From NCBI GenBank assembly GCA_945905765.1, contig CAMDPZ010000011.1:1-44404 (forward strand): DNA of 44,404 nucleotides. Reading direction: 5' to 3'. The position numbers and the translations under genes are program-made. The first letter of the stretch is position 1. Each line of letters opens with the position of its first letter. Below, piece after piece: positions 17,281 to 24,686 of this stretch. The stretch comes from Nitrospira lenta (lineage in GTDB: Bacteria > Nitrospirota > Nitrospiria > Nitrospirales > Nitrospiraceae). The notes under the pieces are model-generated. The model searched no databases and was not told where the DNA came from. It was given only the letters and a program-made list of their open reading frames with translations.

Positions 17281-18357
17281 GTGACCTCAGACCATTCCAC
17301 AACCGTTTCCTCGGTCTTGGAACTGCGCCAAGTTTCCTGTTCCTATGAAACAGGACGGCCCGCGGTCCAGGACATTTCGTTTGCGGCCAAGGAAGGGGAG
17401 ATCCTCTGCCTGCTCGGCCCCTCCGGCTGCGGGAAAACGACGATTCTTCGGGCGATCGCGGGATTTGAACCGGTTCGCGCAGGGCAAATTTTCCTATCGG
17501 GCCAACTCGTGTCGTCGCAGGCGGTGATGACCCCGACGGAGAACCGGCGCATCGGGATGGTCTTTCAAGAATATGCGCTCTTCCCCCACTTGCGCGTGCA
17601 GGACAACATCGCCTTCGGACTCAGCCAACTCACGCGAAGCCTGCGCGCCGCGCGGGTCCAGGAGATGCTGCGGCTCACAGGGCTGGAGGGATTCGAGCGG
17701 CGGTATCCGCACGAATTGTCGGGCGGCCAGCAACAGAGAGTCGCGCTGGCCCGCGCCCTCGTCCAGAATCCCGTCGTCCTGTTGCTCGACGAGCCCTTCA
17801 GTAATTTGGACCCGGATATGGCCGGACGCATGCGCCAAGAATTACACGACCTCTTGCGCCGGACGAAGACGACGACTGTGCTCGTGACACATGACCATGA
17901 CGAAGCCTTTGCCATGGCCGATCGCATTGCCGTCCTCAACCAGGGCCGCCTGGAGCAATTCGATACGCCGGAAATGATGTACCACCTGCCGGCCACACCC
18001 TTCGTGGCAGACTTTGTCGGTCAGGCGGACTTCATTCCTGGAACCGTCTCGCACGGCATGGTCCAGACCGAACTGGGCGAATTTCCCGATACCCTCGAAT
18101 GTCAGGACGGTACAACCGTGGTCGTCATGATCAGACCGGACGACATTCACCTCGTCCCGACGGAAGGCGCCAGATCCCGCGTCATTTCCCGCCAATTCCG
18201 CGGCTCGGAAAATCTCTACACCGTCAGCCTTCCCTCCGGTCAAATCGTCCATAGCAGCCAAGGCTCCACGAGTGTTTATCAGGCAGGCACGACGGTGGAG
18301 CTCCGTGTCCTGGCGACCCACACAGTACTCTTCCGGCAAACAAAATCGGCCAGCTAA
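17281..18357 (+). CDS. fbpC: Fe(III) ABC transporter, ATP-binding protein
   Basis: Cytoplasmic ATPase driving ferric-iron import. The 358-aa product has Walker A GPSGCGKTT, the Q-loop (MVFQEYALFPHL), the ABC signature LSGGQQQRVALARAL, Walker B VVLLLDEPFSNLD and the switch VTHDHDEA. A C-terminal TOBE-like regulatory domain occupies about residues 240-350 (MIRPDDIHLVPTEG). This fits the CysA/MalK/FbpC subfamily, and the adjacent FbpA and FbpB fix the substrate. GTG at 17281 follows AGGAAGGA by ten bases. No T-rich terminator is visible after it. Confidence 0.95.
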   Translation: MTSDHSTTVSSVLELRQVSCSYETGRPAVQDISFAAKEGEILCLLGPSGCGKTTILRAIAGFEPVRAGQIFLSGQLVSSQAVMTPTENRRIGMVFQEYALFPHLRVQDNIAFGLSQLTRSLRAARVQEMLRLTGLEGFERRYPHELSGGQQQRVALARALVQNPVVLLLDEPFSNLDPDMAGRMRQELHDLLRRTKTTTVLVTHDHDEAFAMADRIAVLNQGRLEQFDTPEMMYHLPATPFVADFVGQADFIPGTVSHGMVQTELGEFPDTLECQDGTTVVVMIRPDDIHLVPTEGARSRVISRQFRGSENLYTVSLPSGQIVHSSQGSTSVYQAGTTVELRVLATHTVLFRQTKSAS

Positions 18358-18489
18358 GCGTCGCACCTGAAACTGCCGATCGCACGAAAACATTGACAGG
18401 CTTTTTCAGGATCTGGCATTGATAGAGACGTACGACGGGTCCCTGCCCCACCGATCCGTGAAGCATGCAACGAAAGTGAGACCTCCTCT

Positions 18490-18921
18490 ATGAACGCGCT
18501 GCAAAACGTCGTCGATTACGGCATCATCGGACTCCTCTTGGCGCTCAGCCTCTGGACTGTGGCCGTGGCGGTCGAGCGGTGGCTCTTTTATCGCCGCGTC
18601 AATCTTGCCCAGTACCCCAGCAGCCTGGGATTGGAAATGGCTCTGACCAAACGATTGGTCATCATCGGCACGGTCGCCGCAAACGCCCCCTATATCGGCC
18701 TGCTGGGCACCGTGCTGGGCATCATGCTCACCTTCCATACGATGGGCACCTCCGGCACCATGGCCGTCAATGCCATCATGATCGGGCTCAGCCTGGCGCT
18801 GAAAGCGACGGCGGTCGGATTGCTGGTCGCGATTCCCTGCGTCGTCATGAACAACGTGCTCCGGCGAAAAGTCACCGAGCTCCTCGCTCTACACAAGGAA
18901 CAGCATGCAGCGCGACATTGA
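18490..18921 (+). CDS. exbB: ExbB/TolQ-type proton channel subunit (short form)
   Basis: Inner-membrane subunit of the motor that uses proton flow to energise TonB. The product is only 143 aa, the compact form lacking much of the cytoplasmic region of E. coli ExbB. Three helices are visible: GIIGLLLALSLWTVAVAVE, NAPYIGLLGTVLGIMLTF (with the conserved GLLGTVLGI block) and MIGLSLALKATAVGLLVAIPCVV. It overlaps exbD by 17 bp. The 132-bp gap before it has a TTGACA at 18393 but no good -10 hexamer, so it may be expressed from the iron operon. Confidence 0.93.
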   Translation: MNALQNVVDYGIIGLLLALSLWTVAVAVERWLFYRRVNLAQYPSSLGLEMALTKRLVIIGTVAANAPYIGLLGTVLGIMLTFHTMGTSGTMAVNAIMIGLSLALKATAVGLLVAIPCVVMNNVLRRKVTELLALHKEQHAARH

Positions 18922-19279
18922 TCAGATCAACGTCATCCCCCTCGTGGATGTCATGCTGGTCCTCCTGGTCATCGTCCTGACCACCGCCACCTTTATCAGC
19001 AGCGGCCAGATTCCGGTCAATTTGGCCAAAGCGAAAGAGGTCGGCGACCGTAAGGATGCCCCCGTCGTGATCACCCTGACTGCCGAGGGCGCGCTCTTCC
19101 TCAACGACCATGCCATTCCTGAAGGAGGGCTCTCTGGCGCCCTGGCGTCGGAGCCTCGAGAATCGGCGGTCGTCGTGCGGGCGGACAAAGTCATCCAGCT
19201 CGAACGGTTCGTGTCGGTGGTGGATGAAGTGCGAGGGCTGGGATTTCAACAAGTCAGCCTGGAGGTCGTTCGGCTGTGA
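18905..19279 (+). CDS. exbD: ExbD/TolR-type proton channel subunit
   Basis: Partner of ExbB. The 124-aa protein has a short cytoplasmic N-terminus (MQRDIDQINVIPLVD), one membrane helix with the conserved, proton-carrying Asp15 in LVDVMLVLLVIVLTTATF, and a periplasmic domain (VVITLTAEGALFLNDHAIPEG, AVVVRADKVIQLERFVSVVD). An AAGGA site lies before the ATG inside the end of exbB, and the last bases overlap the tonB GTG, so all three are translationally coupled. Confidence 0.94.
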   Translation: MQRDIDQINVIPLVDVMLVLLVIVLTTATFISSGQIPVNLAKAKEVGDRKDAPVVITLTAEGALFLNDHAIPEGGLSGALASEPRESAVVVRADKVIQLERFVSVVDEVRGLGFQQVSLEVVRL

Positions 19280-20160
19280 CCGCTGCCGGACCACAGCACT
19301 CCGGAAGCCGGAAGAGTTCTCACGTACAAGGCTGGGTTGTCTCTCTCCTCCTGCATGGAACAGTGGTGCTCGGCGCAATCCTGCTCGTAAAGCAGATCCA
19401 ACTCGCGCCGCAAGAAAAGCCGTTCAAGTGGGACGTCTCGCTCGTCTCGCCAACAAAGCCAGTGACGCCGGAATCGTCACCCCCGAGCCAGGCTCAGGCC
19501 CAGCCTCCCCCCGCTCCCGTTCGGCAGCAGACGGCACCGGCACCGCAAACCCAGCCGCCACAGCCCCCCGCGCCACAGACCACTCCATCGCTTACTGAGC
19601 GGACCATCACTCCAATGACCCCAAAAACTCCTGTATCGCCACCGCCACAACCGGCTGAGCCAATCAAACATGAAACTGTGACGCCGATGGTCACAGAGGC
19701 CCCAGCCGTCGAAAAGCCAAGCGAAGCGCCGGTGGCCGCTCCTGCGAAACCTGCGGCACAGATGCCTCCGCCCGCGCCGCCCGCAATCCTGGAACAGACA
19801 GCCAAACCTGACTCAGTGCCAGCGCAGACTGCCGCGATCGCCCCTGCGCCGACAAACGAACCGGCGAAGCGAGACTATGGATGGCTCTCTGAAGCGATTG
19901 TACGGCGTGTGGAAGAATTAAAACGCTACCCAGCTGCAGCGCGAATCGAGCGAGCCGAGGGAAGGGTCGTGGTCAAAGCGGTGATCAACGAGGATGGCAG
20001 CGTCGGCGAGATCGAGATCGTTCAGAGCTCAGGATTCCCCATCCTCGACAAGGCTGCAGTGGAAACCATCAAACAGGCAGCTCCTTTCCATCTACCTCAT
20101 CCGCTGGGCCGGCCACGATTGACGATCAAAATTCCCATCAGTTATCGATTGGACCGATGA
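19276..20160 (+). CDS. tonB: TonB energy-transducing protein
   Basis: Transfers motor energy to outer-membrane receptors. The 294-aa protein has a single N-terminal helix (SLLLHGTVVLGAILLVKQI), a long Pro-rich periplasmic spacer (about 50-195, many PP, AP and KP pairs) and a C-terminal TonB domain (YPAAARIERAEGRVVVKAV, GEIEIVQSSGFPILDKAAV, TIKIPISYRL). GTG at 19276 overlaps the exbD stop; GGAGG lies ten bases upstream. No TonB-dependent receptor gene is found in the window, so the receptors served are elsewhere. Confidence 0.95.
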   Translation: MTAAGPQHSGSRKSSHVQGWVVSLLLHGTVVLGAILLVKQIQLAPQEKPFKWDVSLVSPTKPVTPESSPPSQAQAQPPPAPVRQQTAPAPQTQPPQPPAPQTTPSLTERTITPMTPKTPVSPPPQPAEPIKHETVTPMVTEAPAVEKPSEAPVAAPAKPAAQMPPPAPPAILEQTAKPDSVPAQTAAIAPAPTNEPAKRDYGWLSEAIVRRVEELKRYPAAARIERAEGRVVVKAVINEDGSVGEIEIVQSSGFPILDKAAVETIKQAAPFHLPHPLGRPRLTIKIPISYRLDR

Positions 20161-20186
20161 TGCAAGTGGCAGCCGCCCATCGACGA

Positions 20187-20498
20187 TTACCCCTGGCACT
20201 CCAGCTGCTTCCAGTCTCGCAGAATACCCTGTCGATCAAATGTCAGCACGTAGGCGCGGCAAAAGGCTGAGCGAGCCGTGCCAGCGTAGATTGAGGTGGC
20301 GCTCCCCCGCTCAAAGTACGTCCAGACCGTTTGATGGCCCTCACGCTGCTCAACCTTATGGGGCTGGCCATAGCGCTTGGCCACTCGCTCGGCCGTGGCT
20401 TCATCCACACGATCTTTGAAGTACTGAGTATCGAACTCCGAACAGGCACAGACTGCCCCTAGGGCGTAGATAAGTACAAGTTGCTGAAAAGTCCGCAT
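20187..20498 (-). CDS. BamE/SmpA-like small lipoprotein
   Basis: A 103-aa exported protein. The N-terminus LVLIYALGAVCAC is a short lipoprotein-type signal with Cys19 as the probable lipidated residue (Cys17 is an alternative). The body RVAKRYGQPHKVEQREG, VWTYFERG and YVLTFDRQGILRDWKQLEC resembles the BamE/SmpA/OmlA fold: a helix pair, then a GxP turn and strands ending in a W-x-Y and a closing F-D-x-x-G. The ATG overlaps the apbE stop by one base (TAATG), so it is coupled to the flavin transferase. Its role is unknown; a chaperone or anchor for a flavinylated partner is only a guess. Confidence 0.7.
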   Translation of the reverse strand: MRTFQQLVLIYALGAVCACSEFDTQYFKDRVDEATAERVAKRYGQPHKVEQREGHQTVWTYFERGSATSIYAGTARSAFCRAYVLTFDRQGILRDWKQLECQG

Positions 20499-21562
20499 TA
20501 TTGATCGTGGCCTTTGGCATCGGAATTGGACGGAAACCGAACGCGGGCCTTTAATCCGGATGAGACAAACACGCGGCCGTCGTGCCCGACAATAATGGCC
20601 TCAACATCCGGCAGCTGCTCGACGAGTTCCATGCCCCGTTCCGGTCCCATCACAAAGATCCCCGTGTCCAACCCGTCGGCCCAGACCCCCTCTTTCGCAA
20701 TCACCGTCACACTCTGACAAGCGCGCGCCGGTTGAAGCGTAAGCGGATCGAGAATGTGATGATACCGGACCCCGTCCCGCTCAAAGAACCGTTCGTAATC
20801 CCCGGCGGTTGAAATGGCTTCGTCCTGTAAATCGATCCAGGCCAGTACCGCACCCTCCTGTCGCGGGTGCTGGATGCCGAAGGGAAACAGCTTTCCGCCC
20901 GGCAGCCGGCCGAATGTTTTGATATCCCCTGAAAGCGCGACAACTCCGGCAATAGCCCCGGCTTTCTGCATGGCCATCGCCGCTTGATCGGCTGCGTAGC
21001 CCTTGCCAATCCCTCCCACATCGATCCTCATCCCTGCTTTCTCAAGATAGATCGTCCGGCCCCGCGCGTCGACATGGACAGATTGCAAATCCACCAAGGG
21101 ACGGAGGGCCTCCAACTCGGATGCCATCGGTATCCGTTGCGCCTCGGTCACGCGCCAGGCATCGACCGCCGGCCCGATGGCAATATTGAAACCGCCTCCC
21201 GTCATCTCCGCTGCCTCCATCGCGCGCCGTACAACCGTCAACGTGTCGAAACTCACAGGGACCGGCATGCCTCCCGCCGCAGCATTGACGCGGGACAGTT
21301 CGCTCGTGGGAATCCAGGTGCTCAGGAGCTCTTCTAGGCGCCGGATCTCGGCAAACCCCGCAGCAGCCGCAGCCTGCGCAGCAGACTCACTCCGCCCCAC
21401 CGCCGTAATCTTAACCAGCGTGCCCATCTGCATCTGAGCTCTGATAACCACGACAGGCTTCTGGCTAGATGGAACTCCAGCACAGCCGAAAAAGGCGCCA
21501 GCCAGCAATGTCAAACAGCAGATCTGGGAAGAAAACAACTTTTCGAGCGGCTTGAAATACAT
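20498..21562 (-). CDS. apbE: FAD:protein FMN transferase
   Basis: Attaches FMN from FAD to a Thr or Ser in extracytoplasmic target proteins through a phosphoester bond. The 354-aa product has an export signal ending at Cys27 (lipoprotein-like, atypical FFGC). ApbE blocks are present: MGTLVKITA (46-54), ELLSTWIPTSELSRVN (78-93), RIDVGGIGKGYAADQA (179-194), ALSGDIKTFG (209-218), AISTAGDYERFF (249-260), HHILDP (268-273) and the Mg-binding DGLDT (296-300). The ATG has AGGGGG upstream and TATAAT at 21593-21588. It is divergent from an operon that encodes an FMN-binding protein with an SGAT acceptor motif, its likely substrate. Confidence 0.96.
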   Translation of the reverse strand: MYFKPLEKLFSSQICCLTLLAGAFFGCAGVPSSQKPVVVIRAQMQMGTLVKITAVGRSESAAQAAAAAGFAEIRRLEELLSTWIPTSELSRVNAAAGGMPVPVSFDTLTVVRRAMEAAEMTGGGFNIAIGPAVDAWRVTEAQRIPMASELEALRPLVDLQSVHVDARGRTIYLEKAGMRIDVGGIGKGYAADQAAMAMQKAGAIAGVVALSGDIKTFGRLPGGKLFPFGIQHPRQEGAVLAWIDLQDEAISTAGDYERFFERDGVRYHHILDPLTLQPARACQSVTVIAKEGVWADGLDTGIFVMGPERGMELVEQLPDVEAIIVGHDGRVFVSSGLKARVRFPSNSDAKGHDQ

Positions 21563-21587
21563 GAATCCCCCTCATAAACAACAACGA

Positions 21588-21593
21588 ATTATA
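21588..21593 (-). promoter_or_regulatory. -10 hexamer of the apbE promoter
   Basis: A perfect TATAAT on the minus strand about 25 bases before the apbE ATG, giving a leader near 20 nt that contains the AGGGGG ribosome site. No good -35 hexamer is seen at 16-18 bp, so an activator or an extended element may be needed. Confidence 0.5.
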
Positions 21594-21627
21594 GGGCATG
21601 ATAGGGACGAATGCACTGCTTTCTCCT

Positions 21628-21645
21628 TGCAAATAGGCATTTGCA
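21628..21645. promoter_or_regulatory. Operator-like palindrome TGCAAAT-N4-ATTTGCA
   Basis: A perfect 7-bp inverted repeat with a 4-bp spacer (AGGC), placed seven bases upstream of the TTGACA -35 box of the rightward operon and about 35 bases upstream of the apbE -10. The position suits a regulator acting on both divergent promoters. Its identity is unknown. Confidence 0.5.
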
Positions 21646-21651
21646 TCGCAC

Positions 21652-21680
21652 TTGACACAGAAGCCATTTGTAAGATATTA
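21652..21680 (+). promoter_or_regulatory. Promoter of the com-like/porin operon
   Basis: TTGACA at 21652-21657 with ATATTA at 21675-21680 (17-bp spacer). TAAGAT at 21671 is an alternative but the spacing would be only 13. Transcription would begin near 21687, inside the candidate Fur box. Confidence 0.6.
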
Positions 21681-21702
21681 ATAATCGTTCTCAATTTCAT
21701 TT
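21679..21702 (+). promoter_or_regulatory. Candidate Fur box over the transcription start
   Basis: AATAATCGTTCTCAATTTCA resembles iron-box sequences in front of iron-repressed genes (a GATAAT-like half followed by a TTCTCATT-like half). It covers the predicted start of transcription, which suits repression under iron sufficiency. A fur gene lies 7 kb to the left. Confidence 0.6.
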
Positions 21703-21722
21703 AGACAGGGAAGCGACCAGTC

Positions 21723-21902
21723 ATGGCCAGCGCAACGCCCCGGATAAACCACCCGACAGATTGCGGAGAGACCCGCTGCGAATGCGGACAATTGATCGCT
21801 AAAGTCTGCGGGCAAGGGCTGGAGCTCAAGTGCAAGCGCTGCAAGCGCATTGTCGTGATCCCCTTCTCTGCCATTCAAGGATGGAGCACGGCCACATCAT
21901 GA
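21723..21902 (+). CDS. Com-like zinc-ribbon small protein
   Basis: A 59-aa ORF from ATG 21723 to TGA 21902. The centre reads RCECGQLIAKVCGQGLELKC followed by KRCKRIVVI: a two-knuckle zinc ribbon with Cys19/Cys21 and Cys37/Cys40 as likely ligands. It resembles the Com protein of phage Mu, an RNA-binding translational activator of mom, and small Com-family proteins found in many genomes. It differs in having CxC in place of CxxC in the first knuckle. It is the first gene behind a Fur-box promoter, with AGGGA about ten bases before the ATG, and precedes the porin gene by 89 bp. By analogy it could bind the operon mRNA; no mom-like gene is present. Confidence 0.7.
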   Translation: MASATPRINHPTDCGETRCECGQLIAKVCGQGLELKCKRCKRIVVIPFSAIQGWSTATS

Positions 21903-21991
21903 TCGACCGATCCCTGTCTAGCCAAACAAGACCAGAGACCAGCGAGTCCCGCGTCAAACCATCACCCCTATTGTTCTCATGGAGGTTTGCA

Positions 21992-23473
21992 ATGAGGATG
22001 CGCTCAATCCTCGGGGCTCTCGTACTCGCCAGCTTGCCGGTCATGCCGGCCATGGCAGAAAACATGACCCCGGAAGACATCAAGAAATTAGTCGATGAAG
22101 CAGTCAACAAGCGGATGCAGGCTTACGAGCGCCGCGACGGTGCCATGGAACGGACCATGGAAAAGAAAGAGGGGCAACCCGGTGCGGCTCAATACCCTGC
22201 CCCAACCGGAGCCATGACCGATATTAAGGTCGAACGAAAGGGCGAGGAAAACATCCCTCTAGGATTCGGGTCAACCGGGTCAGGCAAGCTAATCTATGCC
22301 AAACCATTTTTGAGCGCCCCAAAAGCCACGATCGGTGGCTACGCGGATGTCATGTATAATAATCTTTCACGGCAGAACCTGGACAATCCCAGCCGCCATA
22401 GCTTCGGCCAACAGCGGATGGTGCCCTTCATCTATGCGGACATCACAGATCATGTGAAATTTGCGACAGAAATTGAAATTGAACGTGGCGGACCCGGCGC
22501 ACCGGCTAGCACCACTAGTGGCGGAGGGCCTGACGGTTCCATACAGATTGAGTTCGCCCAAATGGACTACCTGGTCAACGAGGCCATCAACATCCGCGCC
22601 GGCATCCTCCTCATGCCGGTGGGCAAGTTCAATTTACTGCATGATTCACCGTTGAACGATCTGGTCGATCGGCCCATGGTCTCCAGAATCATCATCCCCA
22701 GTACCTGGTTCGAGGCAGGCGCCGGAATCTACGGAACGTTCTACCCCACCTCCCTCTCGAAGCTGGACTATGAAATATATGCAGTCAACGGCATGAGCCA
22801 AACCGCCGGCGCAATCACCGACACCGGAGTGCGAGGCGCGCGAGGCAGCGTCTCGCGCGATCGCGACGACAACAAGGCGATTGTCGGGCGCCTTGCGTTC
22901 AGCCCGAGACTAGGCATTGAAGTCGCAGGCTCCGGCTTCCATGGTCAGTACAAGCCGTCAAACGGGACCACTGGAGCCGGATATATCGACATATTTGCGC
23001 TGGACTGGACACTCCAGCGAGGCCCCTTTGAAGTGATCGGAGAGTCCGCCTGGTCCAGAATCAGCAATAACAATGCGACTGGGCAGACCGGGAATGGCAT
23101 CGGGCCGGCCGGCATGCAGGGTTATTACATTCAGGGCAACTATCACTTCATGCCGGATGCCCTGAAGAAGTGGGCGCCAAGCCACTTCTCGGATGCCTCA
23201 ACCTTCACCGCCGTCATGCGCTGGGAGCATGTGGATACCGACACCGACGACCGCACTCGGAGGACGCCCAACACTCTTGGGAATAGACGGGAGATGGAAC
23301 GACTGACGCTCGGCTTGAACTTCAGGCCGATCGAAGATACGGTGTTCAAGTTCGACTGGCAGTTCAATACTCAGAAAAATGCCCTGGGCCTTACTGACGC
23401 TGGAGACCTTGGCGCAACAAGCAGCCCAATGAACGGGAACGGATTCCTGATTCAGGCCGCAACATACTTCTAG
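21992..23473 (+). CDS. Outer-membrane porin-like protein
   Basis: A 493-aa exported protein. The signal peptide is MRMRSILGALVLASLPVMPAMA. A short charged helical region follows (EDIKKLVDEAVNKRMQAYERR, in pieces), then a beta-barrel of alternating strands (ATIGGYADVMYNN, VPFIYADITDHVKFATEIEIE, NIRAGILLMPVGKFNLLHD, GYYIQGNYHFMP). It ends in Phe (AATYF), the outer-membrane insertion signal. The N-terminal helix plus barrel layout recalls phosphate- or anion-selective OprP/OprO-type porins, but the substrate is not readable. ATG at 21992 follows GGAGG by six bases; the upstream part of the frame overlaps the com-like gene and is not coding. It belongs to the Fur-box operon. Confidence 0.88.
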   Translation: MRMRSILGALVLASLPVMPAMAENMTPEDIKKLVDEAVNKRMQAYERRDGAMERTMEKKEGQPGAAQYPAPTGAMTDIKVERKGEENIPLGFGSTGSGKLIYAKPFLSAPKATIGGYADVMYNNLSRQNLDNPSRHSFGQQRMVPFIYADITDHVKFATEIEIERGGPGAPASTTSGGGPDGSIQIEFAQMDYLVNEAINIRAGILLMPVGKFNLLHDSPLNDLVDRPMVSRIIIPSTWFEAGAGIYGTFYPTSLSKLDYEIYAVNGMSQTAGAITDTGVRGARGSVSRDRDDNKAIVGRLAFSPRLGIEVAGSGFHGQYKPSNGTTGAGYIDIFALDWTLQRGPFEVIGESAWSRISNNNATGQTGNGIGPAGMQGYYIQGNYHFMPDALKKWAPSHFSDASTFTAVMRWEHVDTDTDDRTRRTPNTLGNRREMERLTLGLNFRPIEDTVFKFDWQFNTQKNALGLTDAGDLGATSSPMNGNGFLIQAATYF

Positions 23474-23481
23474 CCATATAG

Positions 23482-23516
23482 CTGACGCGCCCCACCATCA
23501 CGGTGGGGCGCGTCAG
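23482..23516 (+). terminator. Perfect 15-bp hairpin after the porin gene
   Basis: CTGACGCGCCCCACC (23482-23496) pairs without mismatch with GGTGGGGCGCGTCAG (23502-23516) around the loop ATCAC. The bases that follow are A-rich, not T-rich, so it may partly terminate or protect the 3' end of the porin mRNA rather than act as a classical terminator. It would lower expression of the genes downstream relative to the porin. Confidence 0.6.
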
Positions 23517-23538
23517 AGAAAAACAAAACAGGTTACGC

Positions 23539-23994
23539 ATGGTTCATCGATTACTCACATTGCTTCTAGTGCCCGCCATCCTGACCGCCTGCGCCGCTAC
23601 CAACGGAATGCAGGAACGCTATGCGGTCTGCCGCTACGACCAAGCCTGGGAAGCAACGCTTGACGCGGTGAAAGACCGCGCGATTGCCCGGCAGGATAAG
23701 GATGGAGGGCTGATCGAAACCGCGTGGTTCGAAATCCCCATGCCGAAGCGAGCATTTGGCGCGCTTCAACGCGAGGTAGCGGATAGCAAAGATCGATCGC
23801 GTCTTATCTTCACGGTGAAACGACTCGACGATGTGAGTAGAGTGAGCTTCCTGGAGGAGCGGCAGCGATGGACATTCCGCGGCGGGTCTCGCCTCTTCGG
23901 TTGGGCCGCGACAGGCCCCTCCGAGGAAATGATGCGCGATGTTCAAACCCGCCTGGATACCAAACTGAAGGAGCACGGATGTTCGCCCTCGTAA
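23539..23994 (+). CDS. Lipoprotein of unknown function
   Basis: A 151-aa exported lipoprotein: MVHRLLTLLLVPAILTAC with lipobox LTAC (Cys18). The body (YDQAWEATLDAVKDRAIARQDK, GLIETAWFEIPMPKRAFGAL, SRLIFTVKRLDDVSRVSFLEE, RQRWTFRGGSRLFGW) has the helix plus two-layer strand pattern seen in small periplasmic lipoproteins with a DUF-type fold that I cannot name. ATG at 23539 is chosen because the earlier in-frame start lies in the hairpin arm. It overlaps the FMN-binding gene by 16 bp, so the pair is coupled. Confidence 0.8.
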   Translation: MVHRLLTLLLVPAILTACAATNGMQERYAVCRYDQAWEATLDAVKDRAIARQDKDGGLIETAWFEIPMPKRAFGALQREVADSKDRSRLIFTVKRLDDVSRVSFLEERQRWTFRGGSRLFGWAATGPSEEMMRDVQTRLDTKLKEHGCSPS

Positions 23995-24662
23995 AAGTCA
24001 GCTCTCTCCTCATCTTCATCGGATTGCTATCGGCGATCGATCTGTTTGCCGCCGAGCGTGTCTGGGATAGCGAACTCAAACGTTATCTCACCGAAGAAGA
24101 AATGAACCATGCAGAAGTCTTCATGACCGAGGATGATGCGGTAAAAATCATGCTCCCCAAGTCGCAACGCGTCCGCAAGGAAGTCCTCCGCCTGAGCCAG
24201 GACAAGAAAGACGTGATCGAGCAGCGTATCGGCTGGAAATTCCCGGAGGAAACCTTTGAGGTCTACATCGGTGAAACCGGCGACAAAATCGACGGCTACG
24301 CGATGGTCCATAACACCATAGGCAAACATAAGCACATGACTTACATGGTTGGCGTGGATGCCAAGGGAGTCTGCTCCGACGTTGAACTGCTCGTCTTTCG
24401 CGAAGCCAAAGGCAGCGAAGTCGGCAGAAAGCGGTTCAACGTCCAATATGAAGGGAAAACGGTCCTCGATCCGATCCGCATCAACAAAGACATCATCAAT
24501 ATCAGCGGGGCCACGATGTCGGTCCGGTCGATCAGCGCCGGCGTCAAACGCGTCCTCGTCCTGGTCGACGAATTCTATTTGAAACCGGCGGGGCTGGGCA
24601 GCGATACTGTCGCTGCCAAGAAATCGGAGAAGGGGATCTTCGGGTCCATCTTCGGGAATTAA
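23979..24662 (+). CDS. FMN-binding-domain protein, predicted ApbE substrate
   Basis: A 227-aa exported protein with a signal peptide (ALVKVSSLLIFIGLLSAIDLFA) and an FMN_bind domain. The strand-rich part (EETFEVYIGETGDKIDGYAMV, HMTYMVGVDAKGVCSDVELL) leads to DIINISGATMSVRS, in which Ser176-Gly-Ala-Thr179 is the (S/T)GAT motif flavinylated by ApbE in Na+-NQR, RNF and related electron-transfer proteins; Thr179 is the predicted FMN acceptor. Cys132 is the only cysteine. No heme motif is present. ATG at 23979 has AAGGAG upstream within the preceding gene. Gene order lipoprotein - FMN protein - four-helix membrane protein, with apbE divergent, suggests a flavin-based electron-transfer unit in the periplasm. 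Confidence 0.9.
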   Translation: MFALVKVSSLLIFIGLLSAIDLFAAERVWDSELKRYLTEEEMNHAEVFMTEDDAVKIMLPKSQRVRKEVLRLSQDKKDVIEQRIGWKFPEETFEVYIGETGDKIDGYAMVHNTIGKHKHMTYMVGVDAKGVCSDVELLVFREAKGSEVGRKRFNVQYEGKTVLDPIRINKDIINISGATMSVRSISAGVKRVLVLVDEFYLKPAGLGSDTVAAKKSEKGIFGSIFGN

Positions 24663-24686
24663 TAGGAGCAGGCGACCGTCTCAACC

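Noticed and set aside
18393-18425. Possible separate promoter for exbB
   Set aside because: TTGACA is present, but the hexamers at 16-18 bp spacing (GCATTG) are far from TATAAT.
21830-21991. N-terminal extension of the porin frame
   Set aside because: It overlaps the com-like gene, lacks a signal peptide, and the GGAGG-supported ATG at 21992 begins a perfect signal sequence.
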